From contig OZ257134.1 of NCBI GenBank assembly GCA_965279065.1, forward strand, positions 1,302,001 to 1,366,000: a stretch of 64,000 bases of DNA, written 5' to 3'. The DNA is from JAKAXS01 sp965279065. Its GTDB lineage: Bacteria > Pseudomonadota > Alphaproteobacteria > Rhizobiales > Hyphomicrobiaceae. The notes under the pieces are model-generated. The model was not told the DNA's origin. It saw only the letters and a list, made by a program, of their open reading frames with translations, and ran no database searches. The stretch's first letter is position 1. Each line of letters opens with the position of its first letter. Positions 41,226 through 50,204 of this stretch are shown here, piece after piece. The position numbers and the translations under genes are program-made.

Positions 41226-42905
41226 ATGGGAACCGTGGGCACGACAAACACCATGACGACATCGGTTGCCCCGCGCCGGGGCTCCAAGCGCAGCGGCGAG
41301 GGTGACATCGTCGTCATCGGTGCCGGCCTCGCCGGCCTGTTCACGGCGTTGCGTCTGGCACCGTTGCCGGTCACCGTCATCGCGGCTGCTCCGCTGGGCG
41401 AAGGCGCCTCCAGCGTCTGGGCCCAGGGCGGCATCGCCGCCGCCGTCGGCGAGGGTGACACACCGAGCCAGCACGCCCACGATACGATCCTCGCCGGCGC
41501 CGGCATCGTCGACGAAACCGTAGCCAAGCTCGTCGCGGAAGAGGGGCCCGACCGTATCCGCGATCTGCTCAAGTACGGCGTACCGTTCGACCGCGACCTC
41601 GCCGGCCATTTCGTGCTGTCGCGCGAGGCGGCCCATTCCCAGAAGCGCGTTGTCCGCGTCTCCGGAGACCGTGCCGGCTTCGCCATCATGCAAGCCCTGA
41701 TCGCCGCCGTGCGCGCCACGCCGTCGATCCGCGTGCTCGAATACTACGAAGCCGAGGACGTCATCATGACGGACGGCCGCGTCACCGGTCTTCGCCTCAT
41801 TCGCTCAGCCGAGCGCGGCAACGGCACCTACGATCTCATTCCCGCCAGTGCCGTCGTGCTGGCAACAGGCGGCATCGGCGCGCTTTATTCCGTCACCACC
41901 AACCCGACGTACGCCCGCGGCGAAGCCATTGCCTTTGCCGCGCGCGCCGGCGCCGTCATCTCTGACGCGGAGTTCGTGCAGTTTCATCCGACCGCCATGG
42001 ACCTCGGCATCGATCCAGCGCCACTGGCGACAGAAGCACTGCGCGGCGAGGGCGCAACGCTGATCAATGCGGCGGGCGACCGCTTCATGACGCATCTGCA
42101 CCCGGACGCTGAACTGGCCCCCCGCGACATCGTCGCCCGCGGTGTCTTCGCCGAGCTTGACGCCAGGCGCGGCGCCTTTCTCGATGCGCGCGCGGCCATC
42201 GGCGATCGCTTCGCCGAAGCTTTCCCAACCAACTACGCCGCCGCCATGTCCGCCGGCATCGATCCCGCACGCGAGCCGATCCCCGTGGCACCAGCTGCGC
42301 ACTATCACATGGGCGGCGTCTCCACCGACCTGCACGGCCGCACCAGCGTCCCCGGCCTCTGGGCCGCCGGCGAGGTGGCGTCCACCGGCCTGCACGGCGC
42401 CAACCGGCTGGCGTCCAATTCGCTGCTGGAAGCCGCCGTCTTCGGCGCGCGCGTCGCCGACGACATCCGCGCCATGATGCCCGCCGGCCGCGCCAGCAAC
42501 GTGCACCTGTCCGACCCGCGCCGTGTCGGCTCGGGCGGCCGCACCGCCGATCCGGTCAAGCGCACCGCAGCCGTCGCCCTTCTGCGCCAGACCATGACGC
42601 GCCACGTCGGCGTTATCCGCAACGCGCGCGGCCTGCGCAGCGCACTGGCGACGTTCACCGAGATTGAACGCGCCGCCGGCGCCGACACCGTGCTCGCCAA
42701 CATGGCGCTGGCCGCCCGCCTCGTCACCGCCGCGGCCCTGATGCGCAAGGAGAGCCGTGGCGGCCACTTCCGCAGCGACTATCCCGAGGCGCTGCCGGGC
42801 CTGGCAAGGCGCAGCTTCATCACCATGGCCGATATCGAGAAGCTGTCGGCCAAAGCGTCAGCCCGTGCAGCCGCAGAACACGCGGAGCCCGCCCTCCCGC
42901 TATGA
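41226..42905 (+). CDS. nadB: L-aspartate oxidase
   Basis: 559-residue FAD enzyme converting aspartate to iminoaspartate for NadA. The FAD-binding GAGLAGLFTALRLAPLPVTV is near residue 36, SSVWAQGGIAAAVGEGD follows, and the active-site region has EFVQFHPTAMDLGIDPAPLA and the HYHMGGVSTDLHGRTSVPGL segment. ATG 41226 has GAGGAG upstream; a later ATG at 41256 would shorten the polar N-terminus. It overlaps nadC by 4 bp (ATGA). Confidence 0.97.
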   Translation: MGTVGTTNTMTTSVAPRRGSKRSGEGDIVVIGAGLAGLFTALRLAPLPVTVIAAAPLGEGASSVWAQGGIAAAVGEGDTPSQHAHDTILAGAGIVDETVAKLVAEEGPDRIRDLLKYGVPFDRDLAGHFVLSREAAHSQKRVVRVSGDRAGFAIMQALIAAVRATPSIRVLEYYEAEDVIMTDGRVTGLRLIRSAERGNGTYDLIPASAVVLATGGIGALYSVTTNPTYARGEAIAFAARAGAVISDAEFVQFHPTAMDLGIDPAPLATEALRGEGATLINAAGDRFMTHLHPDAELAPRDIVARGVFAELDARRGAFLDARAAIGDRFAEAFPTNYAAAMSAGIDPAREPIPVAPAAHYHMGGVSTDLHGRTSVPGLWAAGEVASTGLHGANRLASNSLLEAAVFGARVADDIRAMMPAGRASNVHLSDPRRVGSGGRTADPVKRTAAVALLRQTMTRHVGVIRNARGLRSALATFTEIERAAGADTVLANMALAARLVTAAALMRKESRGGHFRSDYPEALPGLARRSFITMADIEKLSAKASARAAAEHAEPALPL

Positions 42906-43801
42906 GCAAGCTGCCGCCTCCGCATCCGCCGCGTCTGCCCGGGCCACTCGTCGCGCGTGCCGTCGCCGATGCCCTGGCCGAAGACCTGGGCCTCGCTGGC
43001 GACATCACCACCGACGCGACTGTCCCGGCCGGGGCCGAAGCCAGCGCCGTCATTGCCAGCCGCAAACCCGGAGTCGTGTCGGGCCTCGATCTCGCCGAAG
43101 CGGCGTTCCGCGCGCTCGATCCCGCATTGAGCTTCGAACGCCTCCACGACGACGGTGCGAAGGTGGCGGCCAGGACCGACATTGCCCGAGTCGTAGGCAA
43201 CGCACGCGCGCTTCTAACCGCAGAGCGCGTTGCCCTCAACTTCATGGGCCGCATGAGCGGCATCGCCACGTTGACGCGCGCCTACGTCGAGGCCGTCGCC
43301 GGTACCAAGGCCACGATCGTCGATACCCGCAAAACGACGCCGGGGCTGCGCGCCTTCGAGAAGTATGCCGTGCGCTGTGGCGGTGGCCGCAACCACCGCA
43401 CAGGCCTGTTCGACGCCATCCTCATCAAGGACAATCACATCGTTGCCGCCGGCGGTCTGCCGCAGGCGGTGGAGGCGGCCCGCGCCCATGCCGGCCACAC
43501 CGTGAAGCTCGAGGTCGAAGTCGACACGCTCGATCAGTTGCGCGACGCGCTGCGCTATGACATCGACATCGTCCTGCTCGACAACATGCCGCCGGCAACG
43601 CTCCGCGACGCCGTCGCCCTCGTCGCCGGCAAGGCCCTGACCGAGGCGTCCGGCGGCGTCGATCTGTCGACGGTGCGCGCCATCGCCGAGACGGGCGTCG
43701 ATCTCATTTCGATCGGCGCGCTCACCCATTCCGCGCCTGTCCTTGATCTGGGCCTTGACTTCGAACCGTCCGGAAAGCCCAACCCTCGGAAATCCCGTTA
43801 A
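42902..43801 (+). CDS. nadC: Nicotinate-nucleotide pyrophosphorylase (carboxylating)
   Basis: 299-residue quinolinate phosphoribosyltransferase, the third de novo NAD step. Signatures are DLGLAGDITTDATVPAGAEA, NFMGRMSGIATLTRAYVE, DTRKTTPGLRAFEKYAVRCG and NHRTGLFDAILIKDNH. It is translationally coupled to nadB. With nadA and nadB it completes aspartate-to-nicotinate mononucleotide synthesis, so the operon supplies all de novo NAD precursors. Confidence 0.97.
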   Translation: MSKLPPPHPPRLPGPLVARAVADALAEDLGLAGDITTDATVPAGAEASAVIASRKPGVVSGLDLAEAAFRALDPALSFERLHDDGAKVAARTDIARVVGNARALLTAERVALNFMGRMSGIATLTRAYVEAVAGTKATIVDTRKTTPGLRAFEKYAVRCGGGRNHRTGLFDAILIKDNHIVAAGGLPQAVEAARAHAGHTVKLEVEVDTLDQLRDALRYDIDIVLLDNMPPATLRDAVALVAGKALTEASGGVDLSTVRAIAETGVDLISIGALTHSAPVLDLGLDFEPSGKPNPRKSR

Positions 43802-43919
43802 ATTTTGCCGCAGCCCGAAGCCGCAGCTTGATTTCGCCGCACTTCAGGATCATCTGGTTGCTGCAGCGATCGTCGCTGCCGGATCAGCCGCCGGTTGATT
43901 GGCGCAGTGAGGAATGGAC

Positions 43920-44138
43920 ATGCTCGGCATCGTCATCTGGGGCACCATCGCTATCGCCTGCGGTATTCTCGGTGCGATCTTCGCCGGTTGGAAGAACCGC
44001 GACGTCTCCGCTTGGACCGCCTGGGGCTTCCTCTTTCCACCCGCCATCATTTTGCTTTTGCTCTCGCCCAAGCGCCAGGGGCCCCGTCCTCGCCGTCCCA
44101 CCCTCGACGAGGAAGACCGCTTCAGCGGCGGGTTCTAG
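43920..44138 (+). CDS. Small membrane protein
   Basis: 72 residues from ATG 43920 (GAGGA six bases upstream; the ATG at 43914 overlaps that site). Two hydrophobic segments are likely: MLGIVIWGTIAIACGILGAI and TAWGFLFPPAIILLLLSPKR. A basic and acidic polar tail follows (RPTLDEEDRFSGGF). It lies after nadC and converges on higA with overlapping ends. No family is recognised. Confidence 0.65.
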   Translation: MLGIVIWGTIAIACGILGAIFAGWKNRDVSAWTAWGFLFPPAIILLLLSPKRQGPRPRRPTLDEEDRFSGGF

Positions 44139-44443
44139 GGATTGGATGCTGCTGCCTTGTAGATCCGGATGCGTGGCTTGACCTTCGGCCACGTGGTTCG
44201 CTCGGCCAGCTTGAGATCGTGGCGGATCTGCAGGTTCATCCACATGTCGGCGCTGGTGCCAAAATACTGGCCGAGCCGCAGCGCCGTATCGGCTGTGATG
44301 GCACGATCGCCTTTGATGATGCTCGCGACGCGGCTGACGGGAACATCCAGATCTCTCGCCAACTGGTTCTGACTAATACCCAGTGGCAGCAGAAATTCCT
44401 CAAGCAAGACTTCTCCAGGTGGAATGAGATCGAGCTTAGCCAC
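44135..44443 (-). CDS. higA: HigA-type antitoxin (XRE family HTH)
   Basis: 102 residues from a GTG start at 44443 (VAKLDLIPPGEVLLEEFLLP); the frame is open to 44518 but the extension overlaps the toxin gene. The HTH is LPLGISQNQLARDLDVPVSR with ASIIKGDRAITADTALRLGQ, the VapI/HigA pattern. It binds the HigB toxin and its own operator. Only 11 bp separate it from higB, toxin first, the usual higBA order. The pair is visibly less GC-rich than the flanks, suggesting transfer. Confidence 0.9.
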   Translation of the reverse strand: MAKLDLIPPGEVLLEEFLLPLGISQNQLARDLDVPVSRVASIIKGDRAITADTALRLGQYFGTSADMWMNLQIRHDLKLAERTTWPKVKPRIRIYKAAASNP

Positions 44444-44454
44444 TGCAGCACCAT

Positions 44455-44730
44455 TTAATGATAGTCGACAATTGCAACGTCGTGGGCGCCGTCCTCCCAA
44501 CGGAAGCAGATGCGCCACTGATCGTTGACGCGTATTGAATGCAGTCCCCGCCGGTCTCCGGACAGTTGTTCCAGCCGATTGCCGGGAGGAACTCGCAGAT
44601 CTTCCAATCTTGTCGCGGCATCAACCAGTAGCAGCTTTCTCCGAGCCTGCCGCTCGATGCCGCGGAAGCGACGAACGTCCTCATTCTCAAACAGCCGCTG
44701 CGTATCTTTGTCCGCAAAGCTTCGGATCAC
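44455..44730 (-). CDS. higB: HigB-type mRNA interferase toxin (RelE superfamily)
   Basis: 91-residue toxin: MIRSFADKDTQRLFENEDVR, QARRKLLLVDAATRLEDLRV, PGNRLEQLSGDRRGLHSIRV and a C-terminal NDQWRICFRWEDGAHDVAIV. These match HigB/RelE ribosome-dependent RNases, including C-terminal basic and aromatic residues. It precedes higA in the same direction and would be repressed and neutralised by it. It lies between the nad operon and ppdK. Confidence 0.92.
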   Translation of the reverse strand: MIRSFADKDTQRLFENEDVRRFRGIERQARRKLLLVDAATRLEDLRVPPGNRLEQLSGDRRGLHSIRVNDQWRICFRWEDGAHDVAIVDYH

Positions 44731-44771
44731 TCTTAGTATTCCGTCAAAAGTATTCCGTCAAGAGGAATGGC

Positions 44772-47471
44772 TCATTTTCCTTTGGCCCTGAGCGCCGATT
44801 GCGCCGCCGCCAGGCGCGCTACCGGCAGCCGGAACGGCGAGCACGACACGTAGTCGAGCCCGGCCCTGTCGAAGAACGCGATCGACGCCGGATCGCCGCC
44901 GTGTTCGCCGCAGATCCCAACCTTCAGCGCCCGGTTCCAGCGCCGCCCGCGTTCCATGGCGATACGCACCAGTTCGCCGACTCCATCGTGATCGAGCGTC
45001 ACGAACGGTTCCGACTCGAACATTCCCCGGCCCGCGTAGTTCGCCAGGATCGGCGCCGCGTCATCGCGCGACAGCCCGATCGTCGTCTGCGTGAGATCGT
45101 TGGTGCCGAACGAGAAGAACTCCGCGCCATTCGGCTCCGCCGCGATTTCGCCGGCGCACAGCGCCGACCGCGGCACCTCGATCATCGTGCCCAGCGAATA
45201 GTCGACGTTCGCGCCCGTTTCATGCCGCACGGCGTCGGCCGTTGCCTTGATCGTGGCGGCGAGGATGTCGAATTCCTGACGCCAGGCGACCAGCGGGATC
45301 ATGATCTCCGGGACCACGGCGCGCCCCGTCTTCTTCGTCACCGCGATCGCCGCCTCGAAGATGGCGCGCGACTGGATCTCGGTGATCTCCGGATAGCGGA
45401 TGTGCAGCCGGCAGCCGCGAAATCCGAGCATCGGATTGAACTCCGTCAGCTCTGCGATGCGTGCCTTGATCTTGTCGAGCGTGATGCCAAGTGCTTTCGC
45501 CAGTCCCTCGATCTCCCGGTCCTGACGCGGCAGGAATTCGTGCAGCGGCGGATCGAGCAGCCGGATCGTCACCGGCGCCCCCTCCATGATCTCGAACAGT
45601 TCGATGAAGTCCTGGCGCTGCATCGGCAATATCCTCGCCAGCGCCGCGCGCCGTGTCGGTTCGTCCGGAGCGCACACCATCTCGCGCACCGCCAGGATGC
45701 GATCGGAATCGAAGAACATGTGCTCGGTCCGCGCCAGCCCGATGCCTTCGGCACCGAACGTCTTGGCTTTGAGCGCATCGCGTGGCGTATCGGCGTTGGC
45801 GCGCACCCTCAGGCGCCGCACCTTGTCGGCCCAGGAGATCAGCGTCGCGAAATCGCCCGACAGCTCCGGCATGCGCATCGGCGCCCGCCCGTTGATCACC
45901 TGCCCCGACGCCCCATCGATCGTGATGACGTCGCCCTTGACCAACCGCTTTTGCCCGACGCGCATTTCGCCGGCGTCCTCGTCGATGCGCAGCTGCCCCG
46001 CCCCCGCCACGCACGGTAGTCCCATGCCGCGGGCCACCACTGCCGCATGGCTCGTCATGCCGCCACGCGCCGTGAGGATCCCGACCGAAGACACCATGCC
46101 GTGGATGTCCTCGGGGCTCGTCTCCGTGCGCACCAGGATGACCTGCCGGCCCTGCACCTTCAGGGCTTCGGCCTCCGCAGCGTTGAACACGATCTCGCCG
46201 GCCGCCGCACCCGGCGATGCCGGCAGGCCCGTGACGAGAAGTTCGCGCAGGGCATCGGGTTCGATCGTGGGATGCAGCAGTTGTGTGAGGGATTGCGCAT
46301 CGACCGACAGCAGGGCCTCGTCCTTCGTCAGCACGCCTTCCTTGACGAAGTCGACCGCGACCTTGATCGCCGCCTGCGCCGTGCGCTTGGCCGACCGCGT
46401 CTGCAGCATCCACAGCTTGCCGTTCTCGATCGTGAACTCGACATCCTGCATGTCGCGATAGCGCTTCTCCAGCTTGTCGAACACGCGCCGTAGGTCCCGC
46501 ATCGCCTCCGGCATCATGGCTTCCAGCGACGCACCGGGTGTGCCGCCGGACTTCGCTGCCGCTTCCGTCAGCGGCTGCGGCGTGCGGATGCCGGCGACGA
46601 CGTCTTCGCCTTGCGCTTTCGGCAGGAACTCGCCGTAGAGCTCCTTCTCGCCCGTCGACGGATTGCGCGTGAAGGCCACGCCCGTGGCCGACCGCTCGCT
46701 CATGTTGCCGAACACCATCGCCTGGACGGTGACGGCTGTGCCCCAGCTGTCGGGGATGGAATGCATGCGCCGGTAGACGATCGCGCGCGGGTTCTGCCAC
46801 GAGCCGAACACCGCGGCGATGGCGCCCCAAAGCTGCTCGCTGGTGTCTTCGGGAAAGGGTGAACCGGTTTCCGCCTCGATCGCCTGCTGATAGTCCTCGA
46901 TGATCTCGCGCCAGTCTTCCGCGGTGAGATCCGTGTCGAGGCTCATACCGTTGAGATTTTTGAAGTTGTCCAAGAGGTCGACGAACACCCCCTGGTCGAC
47001 GCCCAGCACCACGTCGGCATACATCTCGATGAAGCGGCGATAGCTGTCGTAAGCGAAACGTTCGTCCCCCGTCTTCTTGGCCAGCGTCTTGACCGAACGT
47101 GCGTTGAGGCCGAGGTTGAGGATCGTGTCCATCATCCCCGGCATCGAAGCCCGCGAGCCGGACCGCACGGCCACCAGCAACGGATTGTCTTCATCGCCGA
47201 AAGTGCGGCCCGACGCCTTGCCGATCGCGTCGATGGCAGCCAGCACTTGCGGTCGCAGGTCTTCGGGCAGCTTCTCGTCGCCCGCGTAGTAGGCCGCGCA
47301 GACGTCGGTCGTGATCGTGAAGCCTGGCGGAACGGGAAGACCGAGGTTGGCCATCTCCGCCAGGTTGGCCCCTTTGCCGCCGAGCAGTTCGCTCATGCCG
47401 GCGTCGCCTTCCGCATCCCCGGTGCCGAACAGATAGACGCCCTTCGTCGTCGTCGCGCTGTCGCGTGCCAT
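44772..47471 (-). CDS. ppdK: Pyruvate, phosphate dikinase
   Basis: 899-residue enzyme interconverting pyruvate, ATP and phosphate with PEP, AMP and PPi. The N-terminal ATP-grasp domain begins GGKGANLAEMANLGLPVPPG. The swivelling phosphohistidine domain has GGMTSHAAVVARGMGLPCVA at about residue 470. The C-terminal TIM barrel has ICGEHGGDPASIAFFDRAG and YVSCSPFRLPVARLAAAQ, with the catalytic Cys. It is full-length, transcribed alone, and gives gluconeogenic PEP from pyruvate. A GC-rich hairpin lies about 20 nt before its ATG. Confidence 0.97.
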   Translation of the reverse strand: MARDSATTTKGVYLFGTGDAEGDAGMSELLGGKGANLAEMANLGLPVPPGFTITTDVCAAYYAGDEKLPEDLRPQVLAAIDAIGKASGRTFGDEDNPLLVAVRSGSRASMPGMMDTILNLGLNARSVKTLAKKTGDERFAYDSYRRFIEMYADVVLGVDQGVFVDLLDNFKNLNGMSLDTDLTAEDWREIIEDYQQAIEAETGSPFPEDTSEQLWGAIAAVFGSWQNPRAIVYRRMHSIPDSWGTAVTVQAMVFGNMSERSATGVAFTRNPSTGEKELYGEFLPKAQGEDVVAGIRTPQPLTEAAAKSGGTPGASLEAMMPEAMRDLRRVFDKLEKRYRDMQDVEFTIENGKLWMLQTRSAKRTAQAAIKVAVDFVKEGVLTKDEALLSVDAQSLTQLLHPTIEPDALRELLVTGLPASPGAAAGEIVFNAAEAEALKVQGRQVILVRTETSPEDIHGMVSSVGILTARGGMTSHAAVVARGMGLPCVAGAGQLRIDEDAGEMRVGQKRLVKGDVITIDGASGQVINGRAPMRMPELSGDFATLISWADKVRRLRVRANADTPRDALKAKTFGAEGIGLARTEHMFFDSDRILAVREMVCAPDEPTRRAALARILPMQRQDFIELFEIMEGAPVTIRLLDPPLHEFLPRQDREIEGLAKALGITLDKIKARIAELTEFNPMLGFRGCRLHIRYPEITEIQSRAIFEAAIAVTKKTGRAVVPEIMIPLVAWRQEFDILAATIKATADAVRHETGANVDYSLGTMIEVPRSALCAGEIAAEPNGAEFFSFGTNDLTQTTIGLSRDDAAPILANYAGRGMFESEPFVTLDHDGVGELVRIAMERGRRWNRALKVGICGEHGGDPASIAFFDRAGLDYVSCSPFRLPVARLAAAQSALRAKGK

Positions 47472-47492
47472 CGTGCCGCCTCTTAGTACGAC

Positions 47493-47511
47493 GGGCCGGA
47501 AGATCCGGCCC
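47493..47511. terminator. Perfect hairpin between sodC and ppdK
   Basis: GGGCCGGA and TCCGGCCC with an AGA loop form an 8-bp GC-rich stem, 22 nt before the ppdK start and 86 nt after the sodC stop on the same strand. No T-run is present. It may end the sodC transcript or form a 5' leader hairpin of ppdK. Confidence 0.4.
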
Positions 47512-47597
47512 GCTAGTCGCGAAAACAGTTTGGCTCTAGCAGGCCGCCGCGCAACTGGGAACAGTGCCCCACCCGCAGCCTTACTTTCTTGAAAGCC

Positions 47598-48101
47598 TTA
47601 TTTCTTGAAAAGTGCGCAACCCACCCGGTCACCGGCACCACCGATCGGCTGCGTCAGATGGTCGTCGGGATTGGCATGGATGACGATGGCAGAGCCGTCC
47701 TCATCCTCAAGGCCGTTTTCGCCGGCGGCTTTCATGCCGGGAATGAAGATCTCCGCCAGGACCGAACCGTCCTCATGCGCCCAAATGTTGGGGAGATCCG
47801 ACGGATGCGGTCCCTTGGGGTTCAGAAAACCATGTTCCGTCTTGCTGGGGTTGACGTGGCCTTTGGAATTCTTGAAACCCTCGTCCGAGCAGTCGCCGTG
47901 CTCGTGGACGTGGATGCCGTGCGCACCCGGCTTCAGCGAACCCTTCTCGAGCATCACGGTGAGAACGAGGCCATGCGGTCCTTCCTTGACGTCCATCTTG
48001 CCGATCTTGGCCATTTTCGGCCCGACGACGTCTGCCGACTGAGCCAACGCCGCACCGGGAATGCTCAGAGCAGCGAGGGCGGCGAGGAGGAATTTGCGCA
48101 T
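47598..48101 (-). CDS. sodC: Periplasmic Cu/Zn superoxide dismutase
   Basis: 167 residues from ATG 48101. The signal peptide is MRKFLLAALAALSIPGAALA. Copper and zinc ligands fit SodC: GIHVHEHGDCSDEGF, HVNPSKTEHGFLNPKG, HPSDLPN and AIVIHANPDDH. Disulfide cysteines are in HGDC and RVGC. It detoxifies superoxide in the periplasm. The frame is open 17 codons further upstream without a signal peptide. It is divergent from tlyA. Confidence 0.94.
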   Translation of the reverse strand: MRKFLLAALAALSIPGAALAQSADVVGPKMAKIGKMDVKEGPHGLVLTVMLEKGSLKPGAHGIHVHEHGDCSDEGFKNSKGHVNPSKTEHGFLNPKGPHPSDLPNIWAHEDGSVLAEIFIPGMKAAGENGLEDEDGSAIVIHANPDDHLTQPIGGAGDRVGCALFKK

Positions 48102-48217
48102 GAGGCACCTTTTGCTTGAAAAGCTTCTGATAGGATCTGCTTGGCAACGCACTGTTTAATGACGAGTTCCCGGCATCGCCACTGTTGCGTACGAAGGCGT
48201 CTGGAGTGTCTAGACTG

Positions 48218-48979
48218 ATGACTGATGCCGTTCAACCGGCCAAAGACGCGACGCGACTGGACCAGGCCCTTGTGCAGCACGGGCTGGCGTCAACGCGGTC
48301 GCGGGCGCGCGACCTCATCTTGCGCGGCGCCGTCACCGTCGACGGCAAGACGGTCGTGAAGCCTGCAGCGACGATTTCGCCGTCGGCCGAGTTATCCGTT
48401 ACGGCCGAGGCCGCCGACGTGTCCCGCGGCTCCGTCAAGCTGCGCGCGGCTCTCGATGCATTCGCCTTCGATCCCGCCGGCGCCATCTGTCTCGACGTCG
48501 GCGCCTCAACCGGAGGCTTCACCCAGGCCCTGCTGGCCGCTGGCGCGGCAAAGGTCTATGCCGTCGACGTCGGTCACGGACAGCTCGCCGCTGAACTGCG
48601 CAACGATCCAAGGGTCGCGGGCCTTGAAGGCCAGGACGCCCGCGCTCTGACCGCAAACCAAATTCCCGACCGGATCGCAGCCATCGTCGCCGACGTCAGC
48701 TTCATCTCTCTGACGAAGGCGCTCGGCGTGCCGCTGTCGTTCGCCGCGCCTGGCGCCTGGCTGGCCGCACTGATCAAACCGCAGTTCGAAGCCGGCCGCG
48801 ACGCCATCGGCAAGGGCGGTATCGTTCGCGACGAGGAGGCGCGCGAGGCAGCTGTCGCAAGCGTGCGCGCTTGGGTCGCCTCCCAACCGGGCTGGACGGT
48901 CGACGGCATCATCCCGTCGCCCATCGCGGGCGGCTCCGGCAACAGGGAATTCCTGCTGGGCGCGCGCTTCCATGGATGA
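48218..48979 (+). CDS. tlyA: TlyA family rRNA 2'-O-methyltransferase
   Basis: 253-residue protein with an N-terminal S4 RNA-binding domain (TRLDQALVQHGLASTRSRAR, DLILRGAVTVDGKTV) and an FtsJ-like methyltransferase domain (CLDVGASTGGFTQALLAAGA, then VYAVDVGHGQL, VADVSFISL, LIKPQFEAGR). TlyA methylates 16S/23S rRNA ribose positions in other bacteria and is often mislabelled hemolysin A. ATG 48218 was chosen; the frame opens at 48185. It overlaps the next methyltransferase gene by 8 bp, giving an RNA-modification operon. Confidence 0.92.
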   Translation: MTDAVQPAKDATRLDQALVQHGLASTRSRARDLILRGAVTVDGKTVVKPAATISPSAELSVTAEAADVSRGSVKLRAALDAFAFDPAGAICLDVGASTGGFTQALLAAGAAKVYAVDVGHGQLAAELRNDPRVAGLEGQDARALTANQIPDRIAAIVADVSFISLTKALGVPLSFAAPGAWLAALIKPQFEAGRDAIGKGGIVRDEEAREAAVASVRAWVASQPGWTVDGIIPSPIAGGSGNREFLLGARFHG

Positions 48980-50195
48980 CGGCACCGAGGTGACGATCAA
49001 CCGTCTGGGTGCGCAGGGCGATGGTGTCGCCGAAACGGCGACCGGCCCCGTCTACGTTCCTTTCGCGTTGCCAGGTGAGCGTTGGCAGCTGGCCGCGGGT
49101 GTACCGCCGGTCCGTCTTACGCAATCGCCGCAGCGCGTCGCCGCGCCGTGCCGCCACTTCGGCACCTGCGGCGGCTGCATCGCCCAGCACATGTCCGACG
49201 ACCTCTACAACGCCTGGAAGCACGAGGTGGTCATGCAGGCCTTCGCGCATCGCGGTATCGATGCGCCGGTCGCCCCGCTACGCCGTATCGCCGCGGGCTC
49301 GCGTCGGCGCGCGTTCTTCGGTGTCGCGCGCCACGGCGATGTCATCGCGCTCGGCTTTCGCCAGGAAGCCCAGCACCGCCTCGTCGATCTCGCCGAGTGC
49401 GTCATCCTCGATCCCGCAATCGTCGCGGCCATGCCGGCCTTGCGCGAACTCGCCGGTCACATTCTTCCGCGCGATGGAGCCGGTGCCCGCTTGATCGTGA
49501 CCCGGCTGGACACCGGGCTCGACGTCGCCTTCGAAACCGATGCCAAGGTGTCCGCCGAAGCCCTGCAGTATGTCGCTCGGCTCGCGACCCGTGCCGGCAT
49601 CGCACGCCTGTCCATCGGTGGCGACGTCATCATGTCGGGCCAAGCGCCGACGCTGGCACTGGGCCCGGCCAATGTGGCGCCGCCTGCCGGCATCTTCCTG
49701 CAGGCCGTCCCCGAATCCGAGCGCGTCATGACTGAACTGATCCTGGCCGCTATCCCAAAAGTGAAACAGGTCGCCGACTTGTTCTGCGGCCTCGGCACCT
49801 TCACATTCGCACTCGCCCGCCGCGCCCGTGTCCTCGCCGCCGACGGCGACAAGCGCGCCATCGCCGCGCTCGCCACGGCCGCCAAAGGCGCCCAGGGCGT
49901 AAAGCCCATCACTGCGATGGTCCGCGACCTGTTTCGCGAACCGCTGGCCGCGCGCGAAATGGAGGGCATCGACGCCGTGGTCTTCGATCCGCCCCGCGCC
50001 GGTGCCCAGGCCCAGTGCGAACGCCTGGCGAAGTCGAAGGTCAAGACCGTCGTGGCGGTGTCCTGCAATCCGGCGACGCTCGCCCGCGACGCCCGCATCC
50101 TGATCGACGGCGGCTACAGGCTGGACCAGGTCACGCCGATCGACCAGTTCATCTACTCCCCCCACATCGAGGTTGTGGCCATCCTCCGACGCTGA
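48972..50195 (+). CDS. TrmA/RlmD-family RNA 5-methyluridine methyltransferase
   Basis: 407-residue methyltransferase. A TRAM-like N-terminus (EVTINRLGAQGDGVAETATG) precedes an Fe-S cluster site CRHFGTCGGCIAQH (C-x5-C-x2-C). The SAM motif is VADLFCGLGTFTFALARRAR, the catalytic loop is VFDPPRAGAQAQCERLAKSK, and the nucleophile Cys is in VVAVSCNPATLARD. It makes m5U in rRNA or tRNA; the target (RlmC, RlmD or TrmA-like) is not certain. It overlaps tlyA. Confidence 0.92.
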   Translation: MDDGTEVTINRLGAQGDGVAETATGPVYVPFALPGERWQLAAGVPPVRLTQSPQRVAAPCRHFGTCGGCIAQHMSDDLYNAWKHEVVMQAFAHRGIDAPVAPLRRIAAGSRRRAFFGVARHGDVIALGFRQEAQHRLVDLAECVILDPAIVAAMPALRELAGHILPRDGAGARLIVTRLDTGLDVAFETDAKVSAEALQYVARLATRAGIARLSIGGDVIMSGQAPTLALGPANVAPPAGIFLQAVPESERVMTELILAAIPKVKQVADLFCGLGTFTFALARRARVLAADGDKRAIAALATAAKGAQGVKPITAMVRDLFREPLAAREMEGIDAVVFDPPRAGAQAQCERLAKSKVKTVVAVSCNPATLARDARILIDGGYRLDQVTPIDQFIYSPHIEVVAILRR

Positions 50196-50204
50196 CACTC
50201 ACAC

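Noticed and set aside
44535..46830. Long frames on both strands overlapping ppdK
   Set aside because: They are out-of-frame shadows of a clearly identified 899-residue enzyme.
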